A stretch of 44,659 bases of DNA from Acetobacter peroxydans. GTDB taxonomy: Bacteria; Pseudomonadota; Alphaproteobacteria; Acetobacterales; Acetobacteraceae. How positions within the stretch are numbered: position 1 is the first letter of the stretch; each line of letters begins with the position of its first letter. The translations under genes and the position numbers were made by a program. Location of the stretch: assembly GCF_006539345.1 (NCBI RefSeq), contig NZ_BJMV01000014.1, positions 1-44,659 of the forward strand. The letters run 5' to 3'. Below the pieces are notes generated by a model. It ran no database searches. It had not been told where the DNA came from and was given only the letters and a program-made list of their open reading frames with translations. Shown one piece after another: positions 25,554-35,163 of the stretch.

Positions 25554-26522
25554 CTACCAGAGCGCCGCTGCAACCCTCTGTACGGAAAGTAAAGCCAGAT
25601 CGCGCACCCACAGCACCCTGACCTGCCCCGGCTTCGTGCCCATGGGGGCGGCCCGCGCGGGATCGCTTTTTGCACAGAACAGGGGCAGGCAGCGGCATCC
25701 TGTCAGAGCGACAAGGTGCATTGGGCCGGTATCGTTACCGACGGCGCCCCATGCCTGGGCCGCCAGCGCCGCGACGTCCGCGACGGTCGTCGCCCCTGTC
25801 AGATCCAGCGCCGTCGGACAAAGCGCCAGTATGCTCTTTGCCTGAGATTTTTCGGCCGCGCCCCCCACCACAACCGGACGAATCCCCCGCTCGGCCAGAA
25901 TAGCCGCCAGTTCTCCATACCGCCGTGCCGGCCAGCATTTGGCCGGATGACCAGGAGACGCCCCCGGAACCAGCAGCGCATATGGCAGTTCAAGCCCCAG
26001 ACGGGACGGAGTCAGCCGAGCCTGCGCGAGTAACCAGTCGATATCAGGCTCGGGCACGGTATCGAGCCCGGCCATGCGCAACTGGTCACGCTGGCGCGCA
26101 CGCGTGTGCATGTCGTCGCGCCAGGGATTCCCATGCGCGAGCGCCGGCCCCGGCACATGCCCAGACCACCCGGCCGGTTTGCCCGCCAGACGGCAGTACC
26201 ATGCGGTCCGCCCCGATGTCTGAAGGTCGTACACCCGATCGAAGCCCCGCAGGAAATGACGCAGCGCCAGCAGGCGACGGAAATTGCCTATCCGGGGGCG
26301 TTTATCCTCCACCACTGTATCAAACCACGGGCATGAGCGGGCCAGTTCCACAAAGGGTCTGGTGGTCAGCAGTGTTATATGCGCCTGAGGATGCGCCTGC
26401 CGGATGGCCTGAAATGGCGCAAAACTGTGAATGAAATCCCCCAATGCGCCGAGGCGGATCACCAGTACCCGGCGCACCACGTCCGGTGTATCCTGCTTTA
26501 TGCAGTGTCCATCTACGGTCAC
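25554..26522 (-). CDS. Family 9 glycosyltransferase (heptosyltransferase-like)
   Basis: This 322-residue protein belongs to glycosyltransferase family 9, whose members add heptose or related sugars to the lipopolysaccharide core at the inner face of the inner membrane. It has the N-terminal VLVIRLGALGDFIHSFAPFQ (acceptor side), YALLVPGASPGHPAKCWPA in the middle, and the donor-site motif GNDTGPMHLVAL near residue 262. The start is a GTG that overlaps the stop codon of the upstream TPR gene (GTGA, 26519-26522), so translation is coupled. Its acceptor sugar is unknown; acetic acid bacteria have unusual core structures. Confidence 0.9.
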   Translation of the reverse strand: MTVDGHCIKQDTPDVVRRVLVIRLGALGDFIHSFAPFQAIRQAHPQAHITLLTTRPFVELARSCPWFDTVVEDKRPRIGNFRRLLALRHFLRGFDRVYDLQTSGRTAWYCRLAGKPAGWSGHVPGPALAHGNPWRDDMHTRARQRDQLRMAGLDTVPEPDIDWLLAQARLTPSRLGLELPYALLVPGASPGHPAKCWPARRYGELAAILAERGIRPVVVGGAAEKSQAKSILALCPTALDLTGATTVADVAALAAQAWGAVGNDTGPMHLVALTGCRCLPLFCAKSDPARAAPMGTKPGQVRVLWVRDLALLSVQRVAAALW

Positions 26523-27367
26523 GGCGAATCCGGGTCTGCCGCCATAACCGCCAGATCCTGCCGGGCCAGATCGGCCTCATGGCTGTCTGGGGCCAGTTCA
26601 AGCACCTGTAACCAGTCCTGCCGGGCGCTGGCGGCATGGCCCTGCTGCTCGCTGATAATCCCACGCTCCAGCAGAGCTTCTGGGTTGAGCGGGTCAAGCA
26701 CCAGGGCGCGGCTGACATGCTCAAGAGCCGGGCCAATCTGGCCCATGCGCCGTTCCGCCGTGGCCAGCAGCACATAATCCTGTGAGGACGCCTGCGGCGC
26801 AGCCGTCAGAAAACCCGACAGCACATCGCGCGCCTCTGCGGTCTGGTTTTGTGCCAGCAGAGCCCGCGCCAGAACGATAACCAGACCCTGATCCTGCTTC
26901 TGGCGCGTAAGCCCATATTCAGCACAGGTACGAGCGCGGGAAGCCTGCCCCAGCGCCAGCCAGGCATCTGCCGCCTCACGCGCGAGCATGGCCTGATCGG
27001 CATTTGTCGGCCCGTCCGCGTGCCCTGCGGGCATCCGCGCCAGGGATTCCAGATCTCTGGCGGCGGTTTCCTCGTCTCCCGTTTCAAGCTGCGCCAGCGC
27101 CCGGCAATGCCGCGCCTGCCAACCCGCACCGGCACGCAGCGCGCCCTGTGCGTAATCCAGCGCACCGGAGGGGTCTTCCTCCACCATTTTCATGCACGCG
27201 GCAACCGACCAGGGTTGCGCCTTGCCAGCACTCGCCCCATGGCCACGCGTTGCCGCCAAGGCCCATGAGCCCGAGGCGAACAACGCCGTACCGGCCAGAA
27301 CCCCCCGTACAGGCAGGGACGCAGACAGCCGCGATATCCGAAAAGAACGAGACATGATCGTTTTCAT
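26519..27367 (-). CDS. Exported TPR-repeat protein
   Basis: This 282-residue protein has an N-terminal signal peptide (basic SRSFRISRL, hydrophobic VLAGTALFASGSWALA, likely cleavage after ALA) and then helical repeats of the tetratricopeptide type: DYAQGALRAGAGWQARHCRA, AADAWLALGQASRARTC, YVLLATAERRMGQIGPALEH, and NPEALLERGIISEQQGHAASA. Such proteins are usually assembly or scaffolding partners. The frame is open to 27469, but MKTIMSRSF at 27367 fits a signal peptide better. Its stop overlaps the start of the family 9 glycosyltransferase by 4 bases, and it is divergent from a family 4 glycosyltransferase, which suggests a role in envelope glycan synthesis or export. No specific function is known. 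Confidence 0.82.
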   Translation of the reverse strand: MKTIMSRSFRISRLSASLPVRGVLAGTALFASGSWALAATRGHGASAGKAQPWSVAACMKMVEEDPSGALDYAQGALRAGAGWQARHCRALAQLETGDEETAARDLESLARMPAGHADGPTNADQAMLAREAADAWLALGQASRARTCAEYGLTRQKQDQGLVIVLARALLAQNQTAEARDVLSGFLTAAPQASSQDYVLLATAERRMGQIGPALEHVSRALVLDPLNPEALLERGIISEQQGHAASARQDWLQVLELAPDSHEADLARQDLAVMAADPDSP

Positions 27368-27467
27368 AGCAGACACCGGCCAGTACCGGTCAAGCTGAAC
27401 CCATCGTCCGCCCTTCCCGCACGCATATGGTAGGCGTGCGGGCTCAAAGCATGATAAAGGGGCGACC

Positions 27468-28676
27468 ATGACCCACCCCCCTGCCTCACCCGTTATTCTG
27501 CAGGTTCTTCCTGCACTTGATCAGGGAGGCGTGGAGCGCGGCACGATAGAAATGGCCGAAGCCATTACCCTCGCCGGAGCACAGGCGCTGGTGGTCAGCG
27601 CCGGGGGACGGCTGGAAAGCCGACTACGCCATGCGGGGGGCACGCATATCCCCCTGCCCCGCGCCGGCAGTCGCAGCCCGCTTCATATCCTGCGTAATGC
27701 CCGCGCTCTTGAGCAGATCATTCGCGCACATGGAGTGGCTCTGGTTCATGCCCGCTCCCGTGCGCCGGCCTGGGCCGCACGGCTGGCCTGCCGCCGGGCT
27801 GGTGTGCCGTTTGTCACCACATGGCACGGCGACCATGCGGCCCGCTTTGGCCTCAAGAAGCTCTACAATACCGTTCTGGCCAGCGGAGACAGGGTGATCG
27901 CCATCAGCGCGCATATCGCCCGGCGGCTGGCGGAAGAATACCATGTGGGCCGGGACAGGCTGCGGATCATTCCACGTGGGGCGGATATCCGGCAGTTCTC
28001 GCCCGATTCCGTCAGTGGCCAGCGGGTGCATGATCTGGCCGAACAGTGGCGCGTGCCGCCCGATGCCCCCGTGATCCTCATGCCCGGACGCCTGACCTCG
28101 TGGAAAGGACAGGCCCTTGTCCTTGAGGCGCTCGGCCAGATCGCCGCCAGACGCCCGGATCTGGCGTGGTGCTGCGTGCTGATCGGCTCGGATTCACGGA
28201 GCGGTCGCTACGCCCACGCTCTGTCGGAGCAGGCCGCGCGGGCAGGCCTGACAGAACGTATCCGTTTCACTGGACATTGCGATGACATGCCCGCCGCCAT
28301 GGCCATGGCCTGCATCGTACTGGCCCCATCGCTCAGACCCGAGCCCTTCGGCCGTGTGGTGGTGGAAGCGCAGGCTATGGCCAAACCCGTTATCGTGGCG
28401 CGGCATGGCGGCGCGATCGAAACCGTGCAGGATGGCGAAACCGGACTGGCCGTAACACCCGGCAGCGCCACCGAACTGACCGATGCCATTGAAACCGTGC
28501 TGGACAGTTCCGAAGAAGCCCGCGCCTTCATGGGAAACAAGGCCCGGCAGGCCGTGCTGGCCCACTACACGACACAGGCCATGCAATACGCCACACTGGC
28601 GGTGTATGATGAATTGCTGGGCACAGCGTTAGCCACGCATTTCTCGGCGGCCCTTACACTGGAAACGCAGTCATGA
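27468..28676 (+). CDS. Family 4 glycosyltransferase
   Basis: This 402-residue cytoplasmic GT-B enzyme belongs to family GT4. The N-terminal domain has [19 protein letters not shown], the typical acceptor-domain entry, and the C-terminal donor domain has [17 protein letters not shown] near residue 205 (Arg and Lys of the GT4 site) and [14 protein letters not shown] near residue 290, the E-x7-E motif. It probably uses a nucleotide-diphosphate sugar to build lipopolysaccharide or exopolysaccharide. Its stop overlaps the start of nadK (ATGA), so both are translated from one message. It diverges from the TPR/family 9 transferase pair, so these four genes form a small region. Confidence 0.92.
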   Translation: MTHPPASPVILQVLPALDQGGVERGTIEMAEAITLAGAQALVVSAGGRLESRLRHAGGTHIPLPRAGSRSPLHILRNARALEQIIRAHGVALVHARSRAPAWAARLACRRAGVPFVTTWHGDHAARFGLKKLYNTVLASGDRVIAISAHIARRLAEEYHVGRDRLRIIPRGADIRQFSPDSVSGQRVHDLAEQWRVPPDAPVILMPGRLTSWKGQALVLEALGQIAARRPDLAWCCVLIGSDSRSGRYAHALSEQAARAGLTERIRFTGHCDDMPAAMAMACIVLAPSLRPEPFGRVVVEAQAMAKPVIVARHGGAIETVQDGETGLAVTPGSATELTDAIETVLDSSEEARAFMGNKARQAVLAHYTTQAMQYATLAVYDELLGTALATHFSAALTLETQS

Positions 28677-29479
28677 CCGCTCCGCCTCCCCCATTGCTGT
28701 TCAGCCAGCCCCCACGCCATCTTGCCTTCATGGCCACCCCCAGCCCGGATGCCCGCCACGAACTGGAGCGGCTTGTCGCCCGCTATGGCAACTGCCACCC
28801 CGGCGAGGCGGATGTCATTGTCTGCCTTGGTGGCGATGGCTTCATGCTTGAAACGCTGCACCGCGTGCTGGAAGCTGGGCTGGAAACACCCGTTTACGGC
28901 ATGAACTATGGCTCGGTCGGGTTTCTGATGAACCCCACGGACGAGGAAAACCTGCCCCACCGCCTGTGGAACGCACAGGCCGCCACGCTGCACCCATTGC
29001 ACATGAACGCCACCACCGTACGGGGAGAACATTTCGAGGCGCTGGCACTGAACGATGTCTATCTGTTCCGCCAGACCCGGCAGGCCGCCAAGCTCCGTAT
29101 CGATGTGGATGGACTCGTACGCCTGCCAGAACTGATCTGCGATGGTGCGCTGCTGGCAACCCCCGCTGGTTCCACCGCCTATAACCTGTCGGCTCACGGC
29201 CCGATCGTGCCGCTGTCGGGCAACCTTCTGCCCCTGACACCTATCTGCGCCTTCCGTCCCCGACGCTGGCGGGGTGCGCTGCTCCCTTCCTCGGCCGAAG
29301 TCAGCTTTACCGTTCTGGAACAGGACAAACGCCCGGTGGCCGCCGTGGCCGATTCGATGGAAATCCGCGAAGTGGCGCATGTGCGCGTCAGAGAAGACAG
29401 AGACCGGAGCGTGACCGTTCTGTTCGATCCCGGCCAGACCCTTTCCGAGCGGATCGCCAGCGAACAGTTCAATGCCTGA
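28673..29479 (+). CDS. nadK: NAD kinase
   Basis: This enzyme phosphorylates NAD to NADP with ATP or polyphosphate. It has 268 residues, near the short bacterial length. The diagnostic GGDG motif is at residues 53-56 (CLGGDGFML), followed by [22 protein letters not shown] at the NE/D position, and [16 protein letters not shown] near residue 163. The ATG lies within the stop codon of the glycosyltransferase gene (28673-28676). The link to glycosyltransferase is probably operon packing rather than shared function. Confidence 0.96.
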   Translation: MTAPPPPLLFSQPPRHLAFMATPSPDARHELERLVARYGNCHPGEADVIVCLGGDGFMLETLHRVLEAGLETPVYGMNYGSVGFLMNPTDEENLPHRLWNAQAATLHPLHMNATTVRGEHFEALALNDVYLFRQTRQAAKLRIDVDGLVRLPELICDGALLATPAGSTAYNLSAHGPIVPLSGNLLPLTPICAFRPRRWRGALLPSSAEVSFTVLEQDKRPVAAVADSMEIREVAHVRVREDRDRSVTVLFDPGQTLSERIASEQFNA

Positions 29480-29593
29480 GCCGCAGGACTGACCAGCCCC
29501 CCTCCGCCCCCGTCATTCGTAAAAAGCACATCAGGGCACCTGACATGTTTGCCCGGTTCACCCTTCCCATTTTGTGAGCTATTCTGCGCGCCA

Positions 29594-30367
29594 ATGCAAA
29601 ACGTCTTCTCTCTTTCTCGTCGGCTTTCCCTGTTCTGCGCCGTTACGCTGCTCTCACTTCAGGGCGCGCAGGCACAGATCGTCACCAGCAGTTCCGCACT
29701 GGATCAGCTTGGCGCGCCCCCCGAAAAGGCCAAACCAGCCGCACCTGCCAAGCGGGCGCATGACACAACCCCCACGACACGGGAAAAAGGTCAGTCCCAT
29801 ACGGCGGCACGCCCCCCCACGCGGGAAGTAAAGACGCAGGAAAGCCAGTCAGGCACAGCCGCACCTTCCACCGCGTCTACCGCCCATGCACCGGTACGCC
29901 CGCCTCCGGCGGCGACCATTCCGGCCGCCCCTCCGCCGCTGCCAGTGCTGACCCCCACCCCAGATGTGGCCCTGCACCCCTTCCCCATTCCGCCGCAGCC
30001 GACTGTTGTGGTCGCAGCCAAGGGGGCTGCCACCCCCATTGCTGGCGGGGTGCGCATTACCTTTGCCGCCGGGTCTGACGAACTGAACCCCGGCACGCAT
30101 CAGGCCATTCTGACGTTCGGGCAGTCTCTGGCTGATAAACCGAACGTACGCGCCATTGTTCTGGCCTACAGCTCAGGCGCCCCGAACGACCCGTCGCTCC
30201 CCCGCCGCATGGCTCTGCTGCGCGGACTGGCTGCCCGCAGCGTGCTGATGAACAGCGGCATTGCTTCGACACGGATTTATGTGCGTGTAATTGGTCAGCC
30301 CCCGGCAGGCGCAGCGGGCGCGCCACAGGACTATATCGACCTCACCCAGTCCGACAGCCAGCCCTGA
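29594..30367 (+). CDS. Proline-rich OmpA-like exported protein
   Basis: From ATG 29594 this encodes 257 residues. A signal peptide (MQNVFSLSRRLSLFCAVTLL, probable cleavage after AQA) is followed by a low-complexity Pro/Ala/Thr-rich region of about 110 residues, likely a flexible or wall-spanning linker. The C-terminal domain (about 155-250) reads GVRITFAAGSDELNPGTHQAILTF and then LRGLAARSVLMNSGIASTRIYVRV, the OmpA-family peptidoglycan-binding pattern (beta strand, helix, SRRRA-like helix). The canonical Asp/Arg pair that grips diaminopimelate is not clearly present, so binding is uncertain. It stands alone, convergent with rnhA. The open frame extends 15 codons upstream, to 29549, but the signal peptide favours 29594. 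Confidence 0.75.
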   Translation: MQNVFSLSRRLSLFCAVTLLSLQGAQAQIVTSSSALDQLGAPPEKAKPAAPAKRAHDTTPTTREKGQSHTAARPPTREVKTQESQSGTAAPSTASTAHAPVRPPPAATIPAAPPPLPVLTPTPDVALHPFPIPPQPTVVVAAKGAATPIAGGVRITFAAGSDELNPGTHQAILTFGQSLADKPNVRAIVLAYSSGAPNDPSLPRRMALLRGLAARSVLMNSGIASTRIYVRVIGQPPAGAAGAPQDYIDLTQSDSQP

Positions 30368-30394
30368 AGGGACTGGCCTGCGGGCTGGCGGGCC

Positions 30395-30907
30395 TTAAAG
30401 GCCCTGTTCGATCCTGACCCGGGCCTCAGTGGCAAGCTGGTCCACCCGTTCGTTTTCCGGCACGCCAGAGTGGCCTTTGACCCAGTGCCAGGAAACATCA
30501 TGCGGCTTGGCCGCTTCCAGAAGCCGACGCCACAGGTCCATGTTGGCCACGGGATCGCCCGAAGCATTGCGCCAGTTGCGCCGCACCCAGCCCGTATGCC
30601 AGCGCGTGATGCCATTGCGGACATATTCGCTATCGGTATGCAGGCTGACAACGCAGGGACGGTTGAGCGCCTCCAGCGCCTCGGCGGCGGCTGTCAACTC
30701 CATGCGGTTGTTGGTAGTGGCCGTCTCGCCGCCTGACAGCTCACGCTCCCTGCCCTTGCAACGCAGCAGAACACCCCAGCCACCGGGACCGGGATTAGGC
30801 TTGCAGCCCCCATCAGTCCAGACTTCCACCACCATCGGGGCGGCCTGTTCAGACATGACAACAGCGTCCTCCGGCATGGAGGCCGAGAGGTCAGAATCCG
30901 TAGCCAC
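30395..30907 (-). CDS. rnhA: Ribonuclease HI
   Basis: RNase HI cuts the RNA strand of RNA/DNA hybrids, including primers and R-loops. The catalytic carboxylates are visible in order: Asp in [15 protein letters not shown], Glu in [12 protein letters not shown], Asp in [11 protein letters not shown], and the C-terminal Asp in ENERVDQLA; the basic segment WVRRNWRNA is present. It has 170 residues from the GTG at 30907, which has GGAG 7 bases upstream and overlaps the end of thrB by 17 bases. An ATG at 30853 (152 residues, nearer the family average) preceded by GGAGG at 11 bases is a real alternative. It is the last gene of ispH-thrB-rnhA. Confidence 0.95.
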   Translation of the reverse strand: MATDSDLSASMPEDAVVMSEQAAPMVVEVWTDGGCKPNPGPGGWGVLLRCKGRERELSGGETATTNNRMELTAAAEALEALNRPCVVSLHTDSEYVRNGITRWHTGWVRRNWRNASGDPVANMDLWRRLLEAAKPHDVSWHWVKGHSGVPENERVDQLATEARVRIEQGL

Positions 30908-31865
30908 TGGCAGTCTCCGTCGCCATGTGAAAGCGTAACCGGCGGACGTATTCCATCGGGTCTTTGGGCGTAACCAATGCGCCTTCGGGCGTATTCAGCC
31001 AGTCGTAAAGCCGTGTCAGCAGGAAGCGCAACGCGGCCCCGCGCGCCAGCACCGGCATGGCGTGCCTCTCGGCATCTTCAAGCGGACGCACTTCTTCGTA
31101 TCCCAGCATGATCTGCCGGGCGAAAGTGATGTTAAACGCCCCGCTCTGCTCAAAGCACCACGCATTGAGGCAGATGGCGATGTCGTAGGCCAGAAAATCG
31201 GTGCAGGCGAAATAGAAGTCGATCAGCCCTGACAGGTCGTGGTCGAGAAAGAACACGTTGTCAGGAAACAGGTCGGCATGAATCTGGCCGCGCGGCAGGG
31301 CGGGTGTCTGCCCATGTCCTGGCCACGCGGGCAGCGTCGCCGCCAGCGCTGTATCCAGCTCCGCCGCAAGACCGGGAAAGGCAGAGTCCGCCGCCGCGCG
31401 GCAGCTTTGCAGCAGACCGGCCCAGGCATTCGGCCCAAGGCTGTTAGGACGTTCAGGCGCATAGGAGCGCCCGGCCAGATGCAGCCGCGCCAAAGCACGG
31501 CCCAGCGGGCGGCAATGCTCGCTGCGCACGCTACGGGGCCACACGCCCGGCAGGAAGGTGGTAATGGCAGCAGGCCGCCCCGCCAGTTCCAGCAGTGTGC
31601 GACCCTGACGATCCGCCACCGGCTGCGGGCAGGTTACCCCTTCGCGCGCCAGATGCTGCATCAGCCCCAGAAACCACGGCAGTTCCGTGGCATTCACGCG
31701 TTTTTCATACAAAGTGAGAATGAAATCGCCTTCTGTCGTACGCAGATGGAAATTACTATTCTCTACCCCTTCGGCAATGCCACGGAAGGAAACCAGCGTA
31801 CCTATGGAAAAACCTTCCAGAAACGCACGCAGGTCTTCATCCCCAATGTCCGTATAGACGGCCAT
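30891..31865 (-). CDS. thrB: Homoserine kinase (aminoglycoside-phosphotransferase fold)
   Basis: This enzyme phosphorylates homoserine in threonine synthesis. It is the ThrB2 type, with the APH/choline-kinase fold found in alphaproteobacteria, rather than the GHMP kinase of E. coli. It has 324 residues. [20 protein letters not shown] forms the nucleotide-binding N-lobe, [13 protein letters not shown] (195-207) is the catalytic loop and [11 protein letters not shown] (214-224) holds the metal-binding Asp. AAGGG lies about 7 bases before the ATG. It sits between ispH (22 bases upstream) and rnhA, a conserved alphaproteobacterial arrangement that supports the function. Confidence 0.95.
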   Translation of the reverse strand: MAVYTDIGDEDLRAFLEGFSIGTLVSFRGIAEGVENSNFHLRTTEGDFILTLYEKRVNATELPWFLGLMQHLAREGVTCPQPVADRQGRTLLELAGRPAAITTFLPGVWPRSVRSEHCRPLGRALARLHLAGRSYAPERPNSLGPNAWAGLLQSCRAAADSAFPGLAAELDTALAATLPAWPGHGQTPALPRGQIHADLFPDNVFFLDHDLSGLIDFYFACTDFLAYDIAICLNAWCFEQSGAFNITFARQIMLGYEEVRPLEDAERHAMPVLARGAALRFLLTRLYDWLNTPEGALVTPKDPMEYVRRLRFHMATETASGYGF

Positions 31866-31887
31866 AAACTACCCTTCAGCCCAGAAC

Positions 31888-32889
31888 TCAGCCCAGCGGA
31901 GCAGGAAGACGGAAGGTGACGTTTTCTTCCTTCACGATCCGCTCCTCAATACACAGGGTGTAACGCTTGGCCATTTCCGCCAGCATTTCCTGCACCAGCG
32001 CTTCCGGCGCGGACGCGCCCGCCGTAATCCCCAGCGTGCTCACGCCTTCCAGCACCGACCAGTCCAGGGAATCCAGCCGCGGCACCAGCAGCGCGCGTCC
32101 CGCTCCAGACCGTTCAGCCACTTCGCGCAGCCGCTGGGAGTTGGAGGAGTTGGGCGAGCCGATCACAATCACCAGATCACATTCGGGAGCGATATCTTTC
32201 ACCGCTTCCTGACGGTTGGTGGTGGCGTAGCAGATATCCTCGCGCTTGGGGCCCTCGATCAGGGGAAAGCGCGTGCGCAGGATATCGACGATCTCGGCCG
32301 TATCGTCCACCGAAAGCGTGGTCTGGGTAATAAAGGCCAGACGCGCCGGGTCTTCAGGCTGCACGGTGCGGGCTTCTTCCGCATCGTTGATCAGCGTCAT
32401 GGCGCCGGGCGGCAGCTGCCCCATGGTGCCAACCACTTCGGGGTGACCTGCATGTCCGATCATCAGGATATGGCGGCTGTCCGGACCACCACCAGCATAA
32501 TGACGCTCGGCCTCGCGGTGTACCTTGGACACCAGCGGGCAGGTTGCGTCCAGATACAGCAGATTGCGCCGTTCGGCCTCAACAGGCACCGTCTTGGGCA
32601 CGCCATGGGCGGAGAACACGACATGGCCGTCTGCCGGCACTTCATCGAGTTCCTCAACGAAAATGGCGCCCTGGGCTTCCAGTTCTTCCACCACGGTACG
32701 GTTATGCACGATCTCATGGCGGACATAGACAGGCGCGCCGTAACGACGGATGGCTTCCTCCACCACGCGGATGGCACGATCCACCCCGGCGCAGAAGCCA
32801 CGCGGCCCAGCCAGAAGAACCTTGAGAGAGCGCCCCTGCAGGGCATCCGAACCCTGAGGAGCGGCTTTGATTTCAGTTTGATCGGGCAT
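31888..32889 (-). CDS. ispH: 4-hydroxy-3-methylbut-2-enyl diphosphate reductase
   Basis: IspH is the last enzyme of the MEP pathway and makes IPP and DMAPP, the precursors of hopanoids and of the ubiquinone tail. From ATG 32889 it has 333 residues. The three cysteines that hold its iron-sulfur cluster are visible in [25 protein letters not shown] and [11 protein letters not shown], and the conserved [13 protein letters not shown] and [11 protein letters not shown] are in place. The frame is open 19 codons upstream (to 32946), but MPDQTEIK with GGGGAA just upstream is more usual. It heads the ispH-thrB-rnhA operon. A TATACA element lies about 30 bases before the start. Confidence 0.96.
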   Translation of the reverse strand: MPDQTEIKAAPQGSDALQGRSLKVLLAGPRGFCAGVDRAIRVVEEAIRRYGAPVYVRHEIVHNRTVVEELEAQGAIFVEELDEVPADGHVVFSAHGVPKTVPVEAERRNLLYLDATCPLVSKVHREAERHYAGGGPDSRHILMIGHAGHPEVVGTMGQLPPGAMTLINDAEEARTVQPEDPARLAFITQTTLSVDDTAEIVDILRTRFPLIEGPKREDICYATTNRQEAVKDIAPECDLVIVIGSPNSSNSQRLREVAERSGAGRALLVPRLDSLDWSVLEGVSTLGITAGASAPEALVQEMLAEMAKRYTLCIEERIVKEENVTFRLPAPLG

Positions 32890-33156
32890 GGTGTTCCCCA
32901 AAGTTGCCGCGGACTGTATAGAAGAGAGCTGGCTATGAAGAAGCATATTGAAAACCGGCTATGCCCGGAACCAGAAAAGGTAACGGCAGGTGTGGCCTAC
33001 GCAAAGGACGCAAGGGATGCAACCCGTTTTGCGGCATATTTACCCCGAAAAGCACCCACGCAGGTGTACGACCTTCATATGAGCAGCTTTTTTCAGCCTG
33101 TTTTTCCTGTTTTCCCGTAACGCCGGACTGTCCTCATGTTTCATGATCTCACGCCC

Positions 33157-33726
33157 ATGCGCCATTCCCTGCCCCGTATTGCAGCTACCGGCGGGGCCGC
33201 TCTGGCCATGCTGACGACGCTCGCCGGGTGCGGCAACCAGGATGACAAGTCCATGGTGTTCCCGCCCGCGTGCCCCATAACGCATATCCCGTCCGAAGCG
33301 GCGGACTATTACCTTTATGCCAATAACAGCGCGAACTTCCGCGATCTGATCGTCCACGCCAGCATTACCAAACTGCAGGGCGACTGCCTCTCCGCCGGGC
33401 CGAAAGACCTCAAGACCCGAATCGTGCTCAGGATTACGGTTGAACGCGGCCCGGCCTCCACTGCTGGCACGCTCACCCTGCCGTGGTTCATAGCCGTGCT
33501 GCATGGCGACAAGATCGTGAACAAGCATGTGTTCCACCACACGGTGGCATACCCGGCCAACCTGTCCAATTTCCAGACTGACACCAAGGTTGTCAGCGTC
33601 GATCTGCCGATTGTCCCCAAGAATGTCGATTCCGACTACCGTTTCGAAATCGGCTTCCAGCTCGACAAGGACCAGCTCGACTACAACAAGGTTCATCTCA
33701 AGCGCGCGATCTATCAGGCTTACTGA
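33157..33726 (+). CDS. Putative lipoprotein, alphaproteobacterial hypothetical family
   Basis: From ATG 33157 this encodes 189 residues with a lipoprotein signal MRHSLPRIAATGGAALAM and lipobox LAGC (acylated Cys at residue 25). The mature domain contains a Cys soon after it (PPACPITHI) and another in LQGDCLSAG, a likely disulfide, followed by beta-rich sequence such as TRIVLRITVERG, LPWFIAVLHG, and VVSVDLPIVPK. This resembles small uncharacterised lipoproteins of Rhodospirillales, but I cannot give a function. An ATG at 33136 is also possible; neither has a clear ribosome-binding site. It is divergent from ispH. Confidence 0.75.
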   Translation: MRHSLPRIAATGGAALAMLTTLAGCGNQDDKSMVFPPACPITHIPSEAADYYLYANNSANFRDLIVHASITKLQGDCLSAGPKDLKTRIVLRITVERGPASTAGTLTLPWFIAVLHGDKIVNKHVFHHTVAYPANLSNFQTDTKVVSVDLPIVPKNVDSDYRFEIGFQLDKDQLDYNKVHLKRAIYQAY

Positions 33727-33758
33727 GACCGCACAGCGTGGACCGGTAAAATTGAAAG

Positions 33759-33796
33759 ACCCGCCGCCACACTCCGTGGCGGCGGGTTTATTTTAC
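33759..33796. terminator. Strong intrinsic terminator between the lipoprotein gene and the ABC1-kinase gene
   Basis: ACCCGCCGCCAC (33759-33770) pairs perfectly with GTGGCGGCGGGT (33776-33787) around a 5-base loop, followed by TTATTTTA on the plus strand. It lies 33 bases after the lipoprotein stop and 6 bases before the end of the convergent ABC1-kinase gene. On the minus strand GTCTTTCAATTTT follows, so it may work both ways. Confidence 0.88.
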
Positions 33797-35163
33797 AGAA
33801 CGGGCTGCGCGTCCGCAGGAAACCGCGCCTGTTCCAACATTCTGGCCTGCCGCTCGGCCAGAGCCTGTTCATCAAACCCGTCCACGATCTCATGAAACAG
33901 GGCGTTCCAGTTCATTTTCACCTTCAGGCGCATGAACACCGAGCCCAGACCTATGGCCGAGCGATCCACCAGCACAAATTCGCGCGGCAGACGCACACCG
34001 CCCACTTTCTGCAGGCTTTCATGCACACGCCCCAGAACCTCTCGCCCGTGGGCAGGCGCATTATCTTCCTGAATAGAGCGTTCGCGGTCATCCATTAGCG
34101 GCGTGAACAGCAGGCCCGCCCACTCGTTGAGCACTTCCACCTTCTCGCGCGTCAGGTCCTTGAACCCCCACGCCTCATACGCGTGCGCCGCCAGATCGAT
34201 ATCGCCTGTCTGGAGCGCTGTGTAGAGGTCGATATTCCCCTTGATAAAGCTCGGCCTGAAAATACGAATCGCGCCGAAATCAAGCAGGTTCAGCCCGCCA
34301 TCTTCCCGCACCGTAAAATTGCCCATATGCGGGTCGCCGTGCACGACGCCATACCGGTACAGCGGCACATACCACGCCCGGAACAACGCCCGGGCAATGG
34401 ATTTTTTCCGCTCCTCATCCAGGCCCGCCTTGATCGCTGCGCCAAGGCCCTGCCCCTGCACCCATTCCATGGTGAGCAGACGACGGGTGCATAACTCATC
34501 GACCGGACGAGGCACGGTAATCTCCGGGCAGTCGGCCAGCATGGCATGGTACAGCCGCATGTTCGCAGCCTCACGCCGGTAGTCCAGCTCTTCGCGCAGA
34601 CGTTCGCTCAGCTCTTCCACCACGTCATCCTGACGGATGGCGTTATCCAGCCGGTGGTAGACCCCAATCGCCATACGGAACTGGCGCAGGTCTGCTTCCA
34701 CAGCGGTATTCATGTCGGGATATTGCAGCTTGCAGGCTACACGGCGGCCATCGGCCAGCACGGCCTCATGCACCTGCCCCAGACTGGCGGCGGCGGATGC
34801 CTCACGCCCGAACGAGCGGAAGTGCTTCTCCCACCCCGGCCCCAGTTCCGCCGTCATGCGGCGGCGGACAAAATTCCAGCCCATGGGCGGCGCGTTGGAC
34901 TGAAGCTGGGCCAGTTCCTCGGCATACTCATCAGGCAGGGCGCCGGGAATGGTCGCCAGAAGCTGGGCGGCTTTCATCAGCGGGCCTTTCAGCCCGCCCA
35001 GAACGGTCTTGAGGTCTTCAGCGTGGGCGGTGCCACCGCTATACAGGCCGATCTTGTGCCCAGCCAACCGCGCCGCAATACCGCCCACGGTGCCCGTGGT
35101 CTGCACCATGCGCCGGAATTCGCCAAAAACCCCGGAATTATCGAGATCGCGTGCCATGCTCAC
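33793..35163 (-). CDS. ABC1/UbiB-family atypical kinase
   Basis: This 456-residue protein belongs to the ABC1/AarF/ADCK family, whose members support ubiquinone synthesis or lipid metabolism. The motif K64-A-A-Q67 stands for the family KxGQ, the Ala-rich nucleotide loop is EASAAASLGQVH (120-131), Lys144 is in VACKLQYPD, the catalytic loop is HGDPHMGN (274-281) and the metal site DFG is at 294-296. The paired C-terminal membrane helices of UbiB are not visible, so this is the soluble subtype. The start is a GTG overlapping the pepF stop by 4 bases (GTGA); an ATG two codons later is possible. The KAAQ variation and the missing membrane anchor argue against calling it ubiB. Confidence 0.9.
   Translation of the reverse strand: MSMARDLDNSGVFGEFRRMVQTTGTVGGIAARLAGHKIGLYSGGTAHAEDLKTVLGGLKGPLMKAAQLLATIPGALPDEYAEELAQLQSNAPPMGWNFVRRRMTAELGPGWEKHFRSFGREASAAASLGQVHEAVLADGRRVACKLQYPDMNTAVEADLRQFRMAIGVYHRLDNAIRQDDVVEELSERLREELDYRREAANMRLYHAMLADCPEITVPRPVDELCTRRLLTMEWVQGQGLGAAIKAGLDEERKKSIARALFRAWYVPLYRYGVVHGDPHMGNFTVREDGGLNLLDFGAIRIFRPSFIKGNIDLYTALQTGDIDLAAHAYEAWGFKDLTREKVEVLNEWAGLLFTPLMDDRERSIQEDNAPAHGREVLGRVHESLQKVGGVRLPREFVLVDRSAIGLGSVFMRLKVKMNWNALFHEIVDGFDEQALAERQARMLEQARFPADAQPVL

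Noticed and set aside
30388..30405. Palindrome GGGCCTTAAAGGCCC at the rnhA stop
   Set aside because: The stem is short and there is no T-tract; it may simply come from codons around the stop.
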